Below are positions 22,793-34,079 of a stretch of DNA of 64,000 bases, piece after piece. Made by a program: the position numbers and the translations under genes. Below the pieces are notes generated by a model that ran no database searches, was not told the DNA's origin, and worked only from the letters and a program-made list of their open reading frames with translations. Positions within the stretch are counted from its first letter, which is position 1; the number at the start of each line of letters is the position of its first letter. Source of the DNA: Piezodorus guildinii (taxonomy: Eukaryota; Arthropoda; Insecta; Hemiptera; Pentatomidae); contig CM041294.1 of NCBI GenBank assembly GCA_023052935.1, forward strand, positions 98,649,616 through 98,713,615. Direction: 5' to 3'.

Positions 22793-23520
22793 CGACTTTC
22801 ACTTACCTCCGTTGTTAAAATCAATTTGAATGGTTTTTTAAAAATTTGTAAATACACTTAGAGATAAAAATAAATTGTTAAAGAATTTCTTACATTTAAC
22901 TTCAATAGTGACATGTGTTTTATTAAATAATATATTATATTGTTATCTATTAAAATCAGTTATCGGCTTTTCATCGCTCTTAATTAACTTTTACAATAAT
23001 TTGTTTAAGATTATAATTTTTCTAAGTTCTTTGGCTTTCTAATGGTATTTCATACGTCTATATTACTGTTTTTATGTCGAAAACATAAAAAAAGTATTTT
23101 TGTTCTTTTCTCTTTTAGTTAGATACTGTATTTGTTCAAATAATATATTTATCCGTCTGTTATCAATGCTAAAAAGATGATATGGTTAATTTATTCAAAT
23201 ATACCTAATTAATAGTAGTTTAGAGGAAGAAAATTTTTAGTATCGGCATTTAAGCCCTGTAAGACTATTTCAATCAGAATAAAACCTACATGATATCAAA
23301 GCTCATTAAATTTTACATCAATATAGCGAGTTTAATCAAAATCATTAGAGCGTTTCTGAGAAAAGCGTAAAAAAGTGCAAAATGCGTGGTATAAAGTGGC
23401 TCTACCGGTTAGCTGATTTTGATGAAAATCTTAACATCTCGGGCGTATTGTTGCGTTAAATATGAAATTTTAGTTTAGTACTACTTTTCGTTTTTGCGCT
23501 TGACATAATACACACGCGCA

Positions 23521-23579
<59 letters not shown>

Positions 23580-23722
23580 GACACATACTTTTTTTCGGGA
23601 CTTGGTCATTTGGATTCAGTGGACCGTAAATCTGTATTCCTGGTGAAAACTTGAATTCAAAAATGTTTACGATCGCAATAATTGTCTTACTATATATTTC
23701 ATTTATAGGTAAGTGAGAGTAA
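22793..23722 (-). repeat. R1 repeat with expanded CA microsatellite
   Basis: Starts CGACTTTCACTTACCTCCG and ends GTAAGTGAGAGTAAAAA. All central blocks are present (GCATTTAAGCCCTGTAAGAC, CATGATATCAAAG, AGCGAGTTTAATCAAAATC). A (CA)n tract of about 50 bases at 23523-23575 sits at the homologous CA-rich site of the family and produces a spurious Cys-Val repeat frame. Confidence 0.85.
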
Positions 23723-23744
23723 AAATACAAAATCCTCATGACGG

Positions 23745-23995
23745 AGTAGAGAGTAGAGGAGCGCTCTACTAAACCATCCTATCATGAAATCCACAACGCT
23801 TCTTACTTTGTCACGAATAAACTCATCCACCGAGACCTTAATGTTCCATGTGTTATTAAGATGATCCGGAAAAGATTTCTTTCATGACAAGCTCCATTCC
23901 AACCTTAACCTACTAGTTTCAATCCTTGCTTCCTTTTCGATCCCTGATAATTCACTAAGGCATCTGAAAAGAATATGGCCAGAGGACCTTCGGAT
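23745..23995 (+). mobile_element. Jockey-like LINE, degraded 3' coding fragment
   Basis: Translation in shifting frames resembles the end of the intact-looking family member at 25640-25900: THPPRP-type and LLCHE-type pieces correspond to NKLIHRDLNIP and RKILNAPYFLTN, and the end reads SIPDNSLRHLKRIWPEDLRI against NPPRRLKRQWLRDLL. Several frameshifts are present. Confidence 0.6.
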
Positions 23996-23999
23996 TTAG

Positions 24000-24900
24000 A
24001 ATCCCTTTTGGAGCAATGTCAGTGTAACTCTTCATGTACTTCAAGCCATTGTATTTTATTTTTAACACATTTGCTTAATTTATTCTTTTTTTATTTTATA
24101 GTTGTTAATATCAATAAATATGCTTTTAAAAACTCAGGGTCAACTATTGAATATTCAATAAAATATCTTCACTTTAGGCATTAGGGATTTATGTAAAAAA
24201 GATTGTGAATCTACGACTTTGCAATGTGTTTATCAAGAATACTAAACAGCAGATACCCTCTTCGTGCTACCCCAATTCGTCTTGCCCTTGGAGTCGTAAA
24301 GCCGTGGTGTCAGGAAGAGGATAAAGAGAGACTGGTTGGTGGAGACCCGATAATGCCCGTAGCGTTGCAGATAGCCGGAGGGTGTCCGCTCTCGATAGGC
24401 CCGTCCCTAGCCCTTACATATTTATAACAGCCCTACCCTTTAGATAGGCACATTGCCTTTAGACAATTTACTTTTGTCATGGTTAAGCTAATGGAGAATT
24501 AGACGTAGCAAATCCCCAGAATAAAATATTTTTTAATCTATTCTATATTAATTTATTTGAGAACAGGACGGACATTGTGATGTGATTGCCTTAATATGGG
24601 AGTAGGTTCCATTATTATTTAATTTATTTCTTCAAATACAATACAATATTTATTCAGTGATATTCATCATAAAAATGACAAACATGTAAGTACAAAAGCC
24701 AGCAACGTAGTAATAATTCATTTATAATTTCTGTATTTATTAACTGTCTATTATTTTATTTCTGTTCATATTGAAACGTCAACAAGAATGCGCCACGTCT
24801 ACAGGCGTTGCGTTTACTACTGAGCATCCTCATTCTGAAACGGAAAAATGTTACTTTTGCAATTCATTATATCAATAACCTAAACTTTAAAAAATAAATT
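24000..24900. other. No gene; short GC-richer block
   Basis: A GC-richer block at about 24225-24430 contains a 67-codon frame without recognised domain and may be part of an unclassified retroelement. The remainder is AT-rich. Confidence 0.4.
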
Positions 24901-24913
24901 TAAGCTTTTTATA

Positions 24914-26043
24914 CACATTGGAGCGCGGAATGTATTGCACTGGAGCCTTTCTTGACGTTAAACAGGCTTTTGATCGAGTTTGGCATCCAGGACTGCTATA
25001 CAAACCCCGGAAATTCCTCTCTCCTACATACTTCCTAATTATTCATTCTTACCTCTCAGATAGAACTTTCAAAGTCAACCATAACCTTTCATACTCATCC
25101 ATATTTTCTCAGTCCGCAGGTGTACCTCAGTGTAGCATCTTAGGCCCAATCCTTTATTCCGTTTATACAGCTGATATTCCTATTCATCCTAGCACTGTTC
25201 TCACAACTTACGCTGATGACACATGTATGTTATCCGTAAGTAGTGACCCAGTGGTTGCATCACAATTCCTACAGTCTCACATCCAATCCATTGAAGAATG
25301 GTGTCATAACTGGAGAATTAATAATAATAATCCCATCAAATTACCTTTACCCTACGCCGCAAGCCTATGAATACCTGTCCTACTGTATCCTTTGGCAACA
25401 TTCCATTAATCCCCGTTGAACAGATCCGCTACCTTGGACTCCATCTAGACAAGCGCCTTACTTGGAATCCTCACACTAGACTGAAACGACAAGAAACTGC
25501 CTGCAGATACCGCTTACTACAACACTTACTAGACAAACGTTCAAAACTCTCTATTTACTACAAAAGACTCATTTACATCACGATTATCCGACCTATTTGG
25601 ACCTATGACATTGAGCTATGGGGGTCCACTAAACTATCAAACTCCTCCCGCATCCAATCCTTGCAATCCAAAATCCTACGAAAAATACTCAATGCTCCTT
25701 ACTTTTTAACTAATAAACTCATCCATAGAGACCTAAATATCCCACTGGTTGCAGACTTGGCCCGCGGTAGATACACCTCCTTTAATTCCAAACTACCTGC
25801 CCACTCAAATCCGCTTGTCTGTAACCCCTCATCTACATCTATTCCCGGTAATCCTCCGAGGCGCCTGAAAAGACAGTGGCTTCGAGATCTGCTCATGAAA
25901 TAAACTTTGAAGTACTACCACTGGGTAGATTCTTTACATGTCTATTCATGCCTGTTATTGTCATTCAGCCATTTTACTTATTGTATTTGTATATACAGTT
26001 GTAAAAAACAATAAAATATATTATAAAAAAAAAAAAAAAAAAA
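24914..26043 (+). mobile_element. Jockey-like LINE insertion, 5'-truncated, with target-site duplication
   Basis: The insertion is bounded by the 12-bp direct repeat AAGCTTTTTATA at 24902-24913 and 26044-26055. It begins inside the reverse transcriptase and ends with AATAAAATATATTAT and a poly(A) tail. This is the signature of target-primed reverse transcription that stopped early. It is the clearest single insertion event in the window. Confidence 0.92.
24918..25903 (+). pseudogene. Jockey-like reverse transcriptase, truncated and frameshifted
   Basis: The first part (24918-25370) holds the palm motifs GAFLDVKQAFDRVWHPGLL, SAGVPQCSILGP and YADDT. The second part (to 25903) holds the thumb and C-terminal region (QIRYLGLHLDKRLTWNPH, LLQHLLDKRSKLS, WTYDIELWGS, IQSLQSKILRKI). 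The frames switch between about 25335 and 25350, where TFTLRRKP in the second frame should follow NPIK in the first. The conserved Gly of PQG is Cys here (PQCS). The endonuclease and ORF1 are missing. In an intact element this enzyme copies the LINE RNA at nicked target DNA. Confidence 0.9.
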
Positions 26044-26149
26044 AAGCTTTTTATAAATGGTCAATTATAAGGTTCGACAGTGATTTCATCAAATGCTGGG
26101 TATACTGATGCGTCCAATGGTCACGGTCCAAGACTAGGAGATTGGACTT

Positions 26150-27745
26150 ATCTCGGTCCTCTTACCAACGCACAGTGGTTCTAATCGCACTTTTTCGGGA
26201 CAAAAGGCTATACCAATCTTTCTATTTAAGATATATCAGCCATTTTAGAATAGAATAGAATAGAAAAATAAACTTTATTCTGGGACAATGTCCCTTCAGA
26301 ATAACATTAATGGTCAAAATAATAATTTATATCTGGCCTAAAACAATATATAACTACATTTGAATAACAAAAGAAAGAAGAAAATAAAAATAAATAAAAG
26401 GTCATTGTGACATCTCTATGTACAATTCAAAAATAAATAAATAAGAATCAACCTAAAATATATCTTTTACACCTCATTAAAGTATATAAACAAATCACCT
26501 CACATAAATAGGCATAATCAACAACAACTATTTTTATTGAGAAAAATTACAATCTGTCCCAATTTGGACATCAATAGTAGTGCTGAAAGATATCATTCAT
26601 ACAATATTTACACAAATAGGCATAATAAAAATAAAAAATAATTTTAATGTGATTTTGTTCCTTATTAATTTCGCTTTCAATGTTATAATTGCCATATTTT
26701 TAGCTTATTTTTATATCATGAAAATATAGAGGTTTTGGCGATAATTTCAGAGAATGGTCTCTTTATATAATTATTCTTATATACATCTTTTTTTATCTAT
26801 ATTTCCTGCATTTAACATTGTTTAGAATCGTCATTAGACAACTTTAAGTAAACTTTGGGTTTTATATAACGACTTGGTGATTTTTTAAGAAATTTCAAAA
26901 ATGTAGAACAAATTAAAATTATTTCAAATATCTCAATTTATGACCAACGTAACGAAGTGCAAATTGTTTTAAAAAATTTAGTTTTGTTTATTGTTTTTAC
27001 GTGTAGAATTTAAGTCCGATGGGTTCATGTTGTAAGTCAGTCTGTCATGAAATTGAACACTTCAATTCTACATGAACCCTTGATTTAACCGACTTTCGGA
27101 AGTTATCGTATTTGCTCAACGCAATTTTTTTTTTGCATATGGCAAATAACATTGGAGCACAAACAAAAACAATAGTGAATAAAAAAAGATTGTTTTTACG
27201 GACAAAATTTTAAAACCTTAAATTGATTTCTACGCTTTTAGTAAAGAAAAACGCATTGTTGGGTATAAAAATTTCTTCAATGGAAAGACCAGAAAAAAGT
27301 TGACATATACAATTATTTTGTCGTCTAACTTGATTTTTCTAAATGATTAAAGATAGTAAAGTACTGCCCCGAATTATTTAAAATATTTTTAATTTTTGTG
27401 ACAATTTTCGTAAATTCAATTGACTATTTAAATAAAAAAATCTCCAAGTCGTTATATGAAACCCAAAGTTTACTTAGGGTTGTCTAATAACGATTCTAAA
27501 CAAAGTTAAATGCAGGAAATATAGATATATAATGATGTATATAAGAATAATTTGTTAAAGAGACGTTTTCTCTAAAAATTATCGACAAAACCTATATATT
27601 ATCATGATATGAAAATTAGCTACAAATTTGCCAATCATACATTTGAAAGTGAATTTTATAAGGAACAAAATTACATTAAAATTGCTGGTATATCTTAAAA
27701 ATAACGACCAGTGCAGACTTTTGCTCCCGAAAAATTGCTTTTGGA
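26150..27745. mobile_element. Large inverted-repeat (foldback) element
   Basis: Two long arms of diverged reverse-complementary sequence face each other. Examples are TTTAAGATATA-CAGC (about 26230) against GCTGGTATATCTTAAA (27683), ATTTTAATGTGATTTTGTTC (26638) against GGAACAAAATTACATTAAAA (27661), and AAACTTTGGGTTTTATATAA (26851) against TTATATGAAACCCAAAGTTT (27453). The outermost shared stretch is CACTGTGCG. A spacer of about 400 bp contains no coding frame. The left arm is interrupted by a LINE tail. Confidence 0.7.
26254..26635 (-). mobile_element. CR1-like LINE 3' end nested in the foldback element
   Basis: The minus strand ends in the hairpin terminus AGGGACATTGTCCCAGAATAAAG, written here as plus-strand TTTATTCTGGGACAATGTCC, with a tail of (TTCTA)n. 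It splits the left arm between CCATTTTAG and AATTTTAATG, and the undisturbed right arm shows the original continuity. A second LINE-tail signature (CTGTCCCAATTTGGACATC) lies at 26545-26570. Confidence 0.7.
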
Positions 27746-27799
27746 ACCACTGTGCGACGCCTCAGTCCACCTCTTTGTTCAGGGCTTGCAAACTTTATT

Positions 27800-28082
27800 T
27801 GGAAATAACTTCTTTACTTTCATTCCTATTTTAGTCACCTTGATAGTACCAGCTCAATAATACTGCCAGCGTATAAACTCTGTAATTCTACGTTTTGAAT
27901 CCTCCTAAATTCCACAGTGGTCTAATCTTTCTTTGTTTATAATAGTTATGACATAGTACCATTTTCTCGAAAACCTTGAAGCGTTGTTCATCCTTCTAAT
28001 TAAGCGACCACTTTTCACATCTGTATAAAACAGTCGGGATAGTAATAGTATTATAAATTCTATATGGATGGAATTAGATCGT
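27800..28082. other. AT-rich, nothing recognised
   Basis: No gene, terminus or strong repeat is visible. Confidence 0.4.
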
Positions 28083-28463
28083 GTGCGAATAGAAACTAGG
28101 TACAATTTGGTAGAATGGGATGTAGGCAGAATGTAAAATACGTACCCCATTTTTGGATGGAATCTGACAAATATAACTAAAATTATAATACTAGCATTAA
28201 AAGATTTATTGAAAATTAAACCCATAATAATGATAGAAGAAAAAATATCTAATTGAATTCGTAAAGTATAACCTACTTATCTAATGGTAAGAACAGTGAT
28301 GGAAGACGTATATGGAGTAAAACTGACTGTACCTCCCAACCAATTTCTCACTAATTATGATAAAGACATTAAAGATAATTGGGTGAAAAAATTATGGAAC
28401 ATTGTAAAATACAATCGTTGACATCCCATTCTACCAAACTGTACCTAGTTTTCATTCGCCCAC
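28083..28463. repeat. Inverted pair with 41-43-bp arms
   Basis: The left arm at 28083-28123 contains AACTAGGTACAATTTGGTAG; the right arm at 28421-28463 is its near-exact complement (CTACCAAACTGTACCTAGTT). Both arms give the chance peptide SHSTKLYLV in opposite frames. The 300-bp interior has no recognised content. Confidence 0.75.
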
Positions 28464-28720
28464 GATACGCTACGTATCTCACCTGTACTCCATATTTTAA
28501 TGCTTCCTATTTCATGTGGATATTGATATCTTTGTACATTATCTTTAGTCTTTATTTCTTCTGTATAGTCCTTTCATTGTTATACTATAGCCAACAATTT
28601 AATTAATTGATTTCTTTACATATACGAGTATATATTTCTTTTTTATGTTTTAATATCGACATTATCTGGCTCAATATTTTATGTAATATTGTATTTAATG
28701 TAATTGTAATTTTGCTTCTT

Positions 28721-29618
28721 TTTTACTTTCACTTACTATATATAGTAAGGGAAAGTATTGCGATCGTGAAAATTTTCTAATTCCAGTTTTCAACGGAAAT
28801 ACACGTTTTAGGGTCCCCTGAGTCCAAATAACCAAGTCCCGCAAAAAGGTCTGTGTGTGTGTGGTAACTCCCGGGCGAAAACGGTAAGTCCTATGAAACT
28901 GAAATTTCATATTTAAGACAACTATACGCCCGAGACGTGACAAAACTTTTTTCATCAAAATGAGCTTACCAGAAGAGGCACTTTATACCATGCATTTTGC
29001 ACCTTTTTTCGATTTTCTCAAAAACGGTTCGGACGATTTTGATTAAACTCGCTATATCGATGTAAAATTTAATGAACTTTAATATCATGTAGGTATTTAC
29101 ATAAAAATGGTCTGACAGGGCTTAAATGCCGATATTTTAAATTTTCTTCGCCTAAAGTACCTTTAATTTTGTAGATTCAATAATAATAACTAGATTATCT
29201 TGTTAACGCTGATGAAAAACAGGTAAATATATAAATTGAATAAATTCGATACCCAACTAAAGGAGAAAACAGAAAAAATATTTTTTTAATTCAATTTTTC
29301 GTTTTTGAACATAGGAGCACTAATATACATGTATGATATATTGTTGGAAAGCTAAAGATTTTAGAAAAAAATATTATTTCATACACAAGCTTCTAAAATA
29401 TTATAGAGAGTGATAAAAAGCCGCCAAAACTAACTGATTATTTTAGATAATAATATAATAGCTTTTTTAAAAAAACACATGTTTCTATATAAATTCAATT
29501 CGATTAATTCCTTAATAGCTTCACGTATTTTTATCTCTATCTGTATTTGAAAATTCTTTCATTGATTTTAAAAATCGAGGTAAGTGAAAGTCGTGTGTTG
29601 CCCGCACCAGATTTTTTA
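28721..29618 (+). repeat. R1 repeat, reference full-length copy
   Basis: Runs from TTTTACTTTCACTTAC, followed by the palindrome ACTATATATAGT and AGTAAGGGAAAGTATTGCGA, to GTAAGTGAAAGTCGTGTGTT and GCCCGCACCAGATTTTTT. The 12-bp ACTTTCACTTAC near the left end and its complement GTAAGTGAAAGT near the right end look like (sub)terminal inverted repeats, suggesting a non-autonomous DNA element of about 0.9 kb. A TG-rich tract sits near 28853. No coding potential is shared between copies. The family is unidentified. Confidence 0.85.
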
Positions 29619-29620
29619 TC

Positions 29621-29737
29621 TTTTTAGCCCTGATGTAGACCCACGATGGGGTTCGAAACGTAGGCAAGACAATAAATAGTTTAAACTATTTAGTTGTTTC
29701 ATTTACTGACCACCACCCGTACTAATTCCTTCCAGTA
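29621..29737 (+). mobile_element. Hammerhead-like unit of a retroelement end
   Basis: CCCTGATGTAGACCC, a short loop, GGGGTTCGAAACG form the core-like motif. It is followed by a spacer containing AAATAGTTTAAACTATTTAG and the end ACTAATTCCTTCCAG. The last ~65 bases nearly match the right half of the hairpin at 48379-48478. It abuts the end of an R1 copy. Confidence 0.55.
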
Positions 29738-29870
29738 TAAAATTTAAACTTCAAGTTTTTCGACAGAAGCCTCGGGCTAAGTAATTTAGCAACAGAATAA
29801 TAACACGCATTTCTCTCCTTCAACCGCGACTTTTTTCTCTCCTGGATTTCATTATTACTTCGTGAAAAAG
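29738..29870 (-). mobile_element. RTE-like LINE fragment
   Basis: The minus-strand translation contains NEIQERKKSRLKERNACYYS and VAKLLSPRLLSKNLK. These match the RTE-like frame at 40481 (NEIQEEIKSRLKVGNTCYYS, FAKLLSSRLLSKNLK). Only about 40 residues survive. Confidence 0.75.
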
Positions 29871-29929
29871 AGCTCACGATTGCAAACTTTTTAATTAAAT
29901 TCAATTGTTTCAATCCGATATATTGTAAT

Positions 29930-30230
29930 GACTATCTGATGATTAAAAAAAAATGATGAAAAAAAAATACTGCCTGTTAGAAGTGTGCGTGCATAGGTGT
30001 ATGTGCTAAAACATATTCCTTTACCACTATTCTATTTGAATAATATTTCTAGTTAAAACTTTTTCCATAAAGGTTTTATGTGCCGATTATAATGTTCTTC
30101 AATAAATTAGAGATTAACAGTACATTGTAATAATTTATAATTATTTGGATCATTTCTTACATTTGGACAAGGTAAATTAAGTTATTTTCTCTGTTATTAA
30201 GTTATTTTTTCTATTATCCTTCTCTTCTTC
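29930..30230. other. AT-rich, nothing recognised
   Basis: No frame or repeat terminus is visible. Confidence 0.4.
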
Positions 30231-30234
30231 GAAC

Positions 30235-31425
30235 CTATTACAAGCGGCTGAAAAACTTCAAGAAGGTCTGAACAGAATCAGTTATTGGGCAGCAGCCAAC
30301 AAGTTTAAGTTAAATGCAGAAAAGACAAAGGCGATTGTAATAGGTTCCAATCCCCTCCTTAAAACCCTTCCTCCAATCCCAACACTGTTGCTCAATAATA
30401 ATCCAATCAAAATTCACCAAACCATTAAAAACCTCGGAATCATCTTTGATCAAACTATTTCTTGGAAAAACAATGTCTCAGAAATTTGTCGACGCACCAT
30501 ATCCACCTTAAAACTCTCGAATCACCTTTGTCACCTTCTTCCAATCGAAACCCGTAGGCTTCTAGTTTGTTCCTTATCATTCCCCCACTTTGACTACTGC
30601 CGTACGGTGTATGGGGTGTCTCTGAAGATCTCGAAGCTAAACTTAAACGATTATTTAAATGCTTCATTCTCTTCATCTTTGGAATATCCAGGGACACTTC
30701 TGTTACCAGATTCTACGAAGAGTTGAAGTGGCCTACCGTTGGAAATACTTCCTAGCAACCTTCCTCTTCCAAGTTCTCCAATCCAGCCGCTGGCTCTTAC
30801 ATCTCAGATATGTTTTCATTCAAATCCTCCATTCATTCCCGCAACACTCGTTCACGGCCTTCAGACCTGTATGTGGCGCCTTATCGAACCGCAGCCTTCG
30901 ACAGATCTTTACTAATCCGCTCCTCTTTCGTATGGAATTCCATTCCTTCACATATCCGACATTCTGATACTCTTCACACCTTCAAATCCCGTCTTTTCGA
31001 TCACTTTCTCTCTATTCAATTTTCAAAGAACCCTAAATAGATTAGAAAATTCAATTTAAGTTAGGTTAATAAAAACACATAGAAACGATTATTTAAATAC
31101 AATATCTTACATTGTGGTGCATCTGCATATTTAACTTTATTATTTCAATAATTTTACATTTATACACTAAAGCACTATTAATTAAAATTTTGTATATACG
31201 AACATATGTTTCTGTTTTATCTTTTGTCTAGTTTTATTATTAATTATATGAATTATTATTATTAAAAGCTACCTTTTAATTTATCACTATTGTTCACTTT
31301 TTTATTTTCTATTATTTTTTGTTTGTTTTATGTTTTTACTCTAAAGTTCTCTTTGTATGTTTTGTAAAATTATTGAAAAATGACTTGTCCCAGTATAAAT
31401 AAAGAATTTATTATTATTATATTTT
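30235..31425 (+). mobile_element. CR1-like LINE, 5'-truncated, frameshifted
   Basis: Reverse-transcriptase thumb and C-terminal sequence are readable across three frames: GLNRISYWAAANKFKLNAEK, NLGIIFDQTISWKNNVSEIC, LPIETRRLLVCSLSFPHFDY, then FKSSIHSRNTRSRPSDLYVA and FDRSLLIRSSFVWNSIPSHI with TFKSRLFDHFLS near the stop at 31040. The catalytic motifs upstream are absent. The 3' UTR ends TTGTCCCAGTATAAATAAAG with a (TTA)n tail, a tail type usual in CR1-like elements. Frame breaks near 30360 and 30720 show it is dead. Confidence 0.85.
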
Positions 31426-31429
31426 TAGT

Positions 31430-31810
31430 CACAGCTTGATCTAATGTCTCAATCCAATCTCTATAAGGTATGGGCAAGTGCGTTTTAGGGTAGTTCGCCG
31501 TTTCGATCTTTACGAGATTAATAAAATATATTTTAATACCAACGTAAAATTAAAGTGTTCATATTTTATTATAGAAAACGACGTTTGTGACATGTTTTAT
31601 AGTTATCACTTTAATCCATTATTTCATATAATAAGAGGCTCGGTATATTTTATTATGCTATGACTTAACTAGCACTAATCTTAGATACTTAAACTAATGG
31701 ATCTCATAAGTACTATCATGAAAAACTCGGTAATATATGTTTTTTCTTATAAACATATGTACACGTTTGTCCCACCTGTAGGTTTTATAAAATGTTCGAA
31801 ATCAAAATTG
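31430..31810. other. AT-rich, nothing recognised
   Basis: No gene-like frame. Two short frames here have no domain. Confidence 0.4.
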
Positions 31811-32577
31811 AATTTTTTACTTTCACTTACTATATATAGTAAGGGGAAGTATTGCGATCCTGAAAATTTTCGAATTCCAGTTTTCAACGGAAATACACGT
31901 TTTAGGGTCCCCTGAGTCCGAATAACCAAGTCCCGCAAAAAGGTCTGTGTGTGTGTGTGTGTGTGGTAACTCCCGGGCGGAAACGGTAAGTCCTATGAAA
32001 CTGAAATTTCATATTTAAGACAACTATACGCCCGAGACGTGACAAAACTTTTTTCATCAAAATGAGCTTACCAGAAGAGGTACTTTATACCATGCATTTT
32101 GCACCTTTTTTCGATTTTCTCAAAAACGGTTCCGACGATTTTGATTAAACTCGCTATATCGATGTAAAATTTAATGAACTTTAATATCATGTAGGTTTTA
32201 TTTGGATAAAAATGGTCTGACAGGGCTTAAATGCCGATATTTTTTTAATGCAATTTTTCGTTTTTGAACATAAGAGCAGTAATATACATGTATGATATAC
32301 CGTTGGAAAGCTAAAGATTTTAGAAAAAATATCATATCATACACAAGCTTTTAGAGGTTAATAGAGAGTGATGAGAAGAAGATAAAACTAACTGATTATT
32401 TTAGATAACAAAATAAAAGATTTTTTAATAAAACACATGTTTCTATATAAATTAAATTTATTTAATTCTTTAATAGTTTCACGTATTTTTAACTCTAACT
32501 CTATTTGAAAATTCTTTCATTGATTTTACAAATTGATGTAAGTGAAAGTCGTGTGTTGCCCGCACCAGATTTTTTTC
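31811..32577 (+). repeat. R1 repeat with internal deletion
   Basis: Nearly identical to the copy at 28721 at both ends, including CCCGGGCGGAAACGGTAAGT and GCCCGCACCAGATTTTTTT. About 130 bases between GCCGATATTTT and AATGCAATTTTTCG are missing. The (TG)n tract at 31944-31964 is slightly longer than in the sister copy. Confidence 0.88.
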
Positions 32578-32579
32578 TC

Positions 32580-33890
32580 TAGATATAAAACCAACTTTGT
32601 ATTTGTCTCAATTATAGGTTTTGTTAGTTTTTTATTTTGTTTTATTTTATTGTAAATATAAATGATTTTTTTTTCTGTTTTATGTAATTTGACTTTATCG
32701 TTATTTTCTGTATATATTGTATGAATATGGTCCTATATCTCTATTACTATTGTTCATTCTGAAACAGATTGTAATATTTGTCAATAAATAAATATATAAA
32801 ATAATAATTAAAAAAAAAAATAAATAAAACACATAAATACTAAACGAATATCAAAATCGCAAAACTCTAGGCGTATATTTCTTATAAACTATTAATCCAA
32901 GTTTTTTATCGAATATGAATTATTATAATTATTTTTTGCCTAAATAAGAAATCAAAACAAAAAACTTTAATAAATTAAGGCATACATATTCCTCATATTG
33001 CTCAGATTTGCAGTGCAGCGATTTGGATGTTAATAAAATATTCGATGAACTAATAGCTATCATCATTGCATCCTGGTATTTAGAATAATGAATCATAGTT
33101 CATTTATTGTTTTCGTTAACTATACTGCTCAGGGTCATTGGAAACACCATTACCTCAACATGTTAAAAACGGACGTTGAGACGTTGATTTCCAAAAGGTA
33201 CTATATTTCCTACTATACGGCAGAAGAACCTTATCCCGCAATAATTCACCATTAATTTATTGTTTTCTACATTTGATGCATTCTTATTGGTTCATTTAGT
33301 ACGTCTTGAATCACCGCTATTATTTCAATCAATGGTTTTACATAATAATAAGTTTTTTGGCTGTTTTAAACGACTTAGTCGCGCCGCTTTGGTCCTCGTA
33401 GGTTCTCAATTAAATAAAGTTTTTTCGCAGAAGTTCTTCTTGAAAAAACATAAAATTTTATATAAAAATTTTCAGAGACTCACATTTTAATAAATTAATG
33501 GTATTTTATCCAGCAAATGTTTGGAATTAAAATTTCCTGATCTCGCTAAATATGAGAAGAAACACCGTGCCTGACCTAACCCAATAAAGTTTTTTTTTTT
33601 AAGGTAAAACCAAAGTAAAAGTTTAAAAGTTATTTTTTCATCAGTATTTGTTAAATATTGTTTGCACCTAAGTTATTAATTTAAATACATTTGTTAAATT
33701 CACAGAAAGAATAAAGAACAAAAGTTCAAAACCTGTTTCATAATTACTGACTTCCTTATAATAGTGCCTAAAATAAATAAAAAGTACTTTGAGTATTCGC
33801 TTTCATTATGAAGAATAGGCAATAGAATCTAGTTAACCAACAAGTAAAGATATTTCTCTGAGTGAGAATAGGGAAATATATGTAACTTAG
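32580..33890. other. AT-rich; possible LINE 3' UTR at the left
   Basis: At 32590-32815 a plus-strand sequence ends CTGAAACAGATTGTAATATT, TGTCAATAAATAAATA and an A tract, resembling a LINE 3' end. The rest shows no gene; a 76-codon frame at 33260-33490 is unrecognised. Confidence 0.4.
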
Positions 33891-33892
33891 TA

Positions 33893-34005
33893 TTTTTTTT
33901 TTTTTAACAACGATTTTTATTGAGTAAAATTACAATCTGTCCCACTTTGGACATCAATGTTAGTGGTGAAAGATATCATACATACTACACTCATACAATA
34001 AACTT
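33893..34005 (-). mobile_element. LINE 3' tail
   Basis: The minus strand reads GATGTCCAAAGTGGGACAG, ATTGTAATTTTACTCAATAA and AAATCGTTGTT before an A tract (T tract on plus). Near-identical tails occur at 26520 and 56945, so this is the 3' end of a second LINE subfamily. Confidence 0.65.
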
Positions 34006-34079
34006 ATACGATAATATTGTATGAGGATGGTCATACCATATTCTTTTAATTCTTATCAAAAAGAACTATATCCATTAAT

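Noticed and set aside
23470..23739. 89-codon frame with a long Cys-Val repeat
   Set aside because: The repeat is a direct translation of the (CA)n microsatellite inside an R1 copy.
25699..25896. 65-codon minus-strand frame
   Set aside because: It is antisense to the C-terminus of the Jockey-like ORF.
30455..30697. 80-codon minus-strand frame
   Set aside because: It is antisense to readable CR1-like RT sequence.
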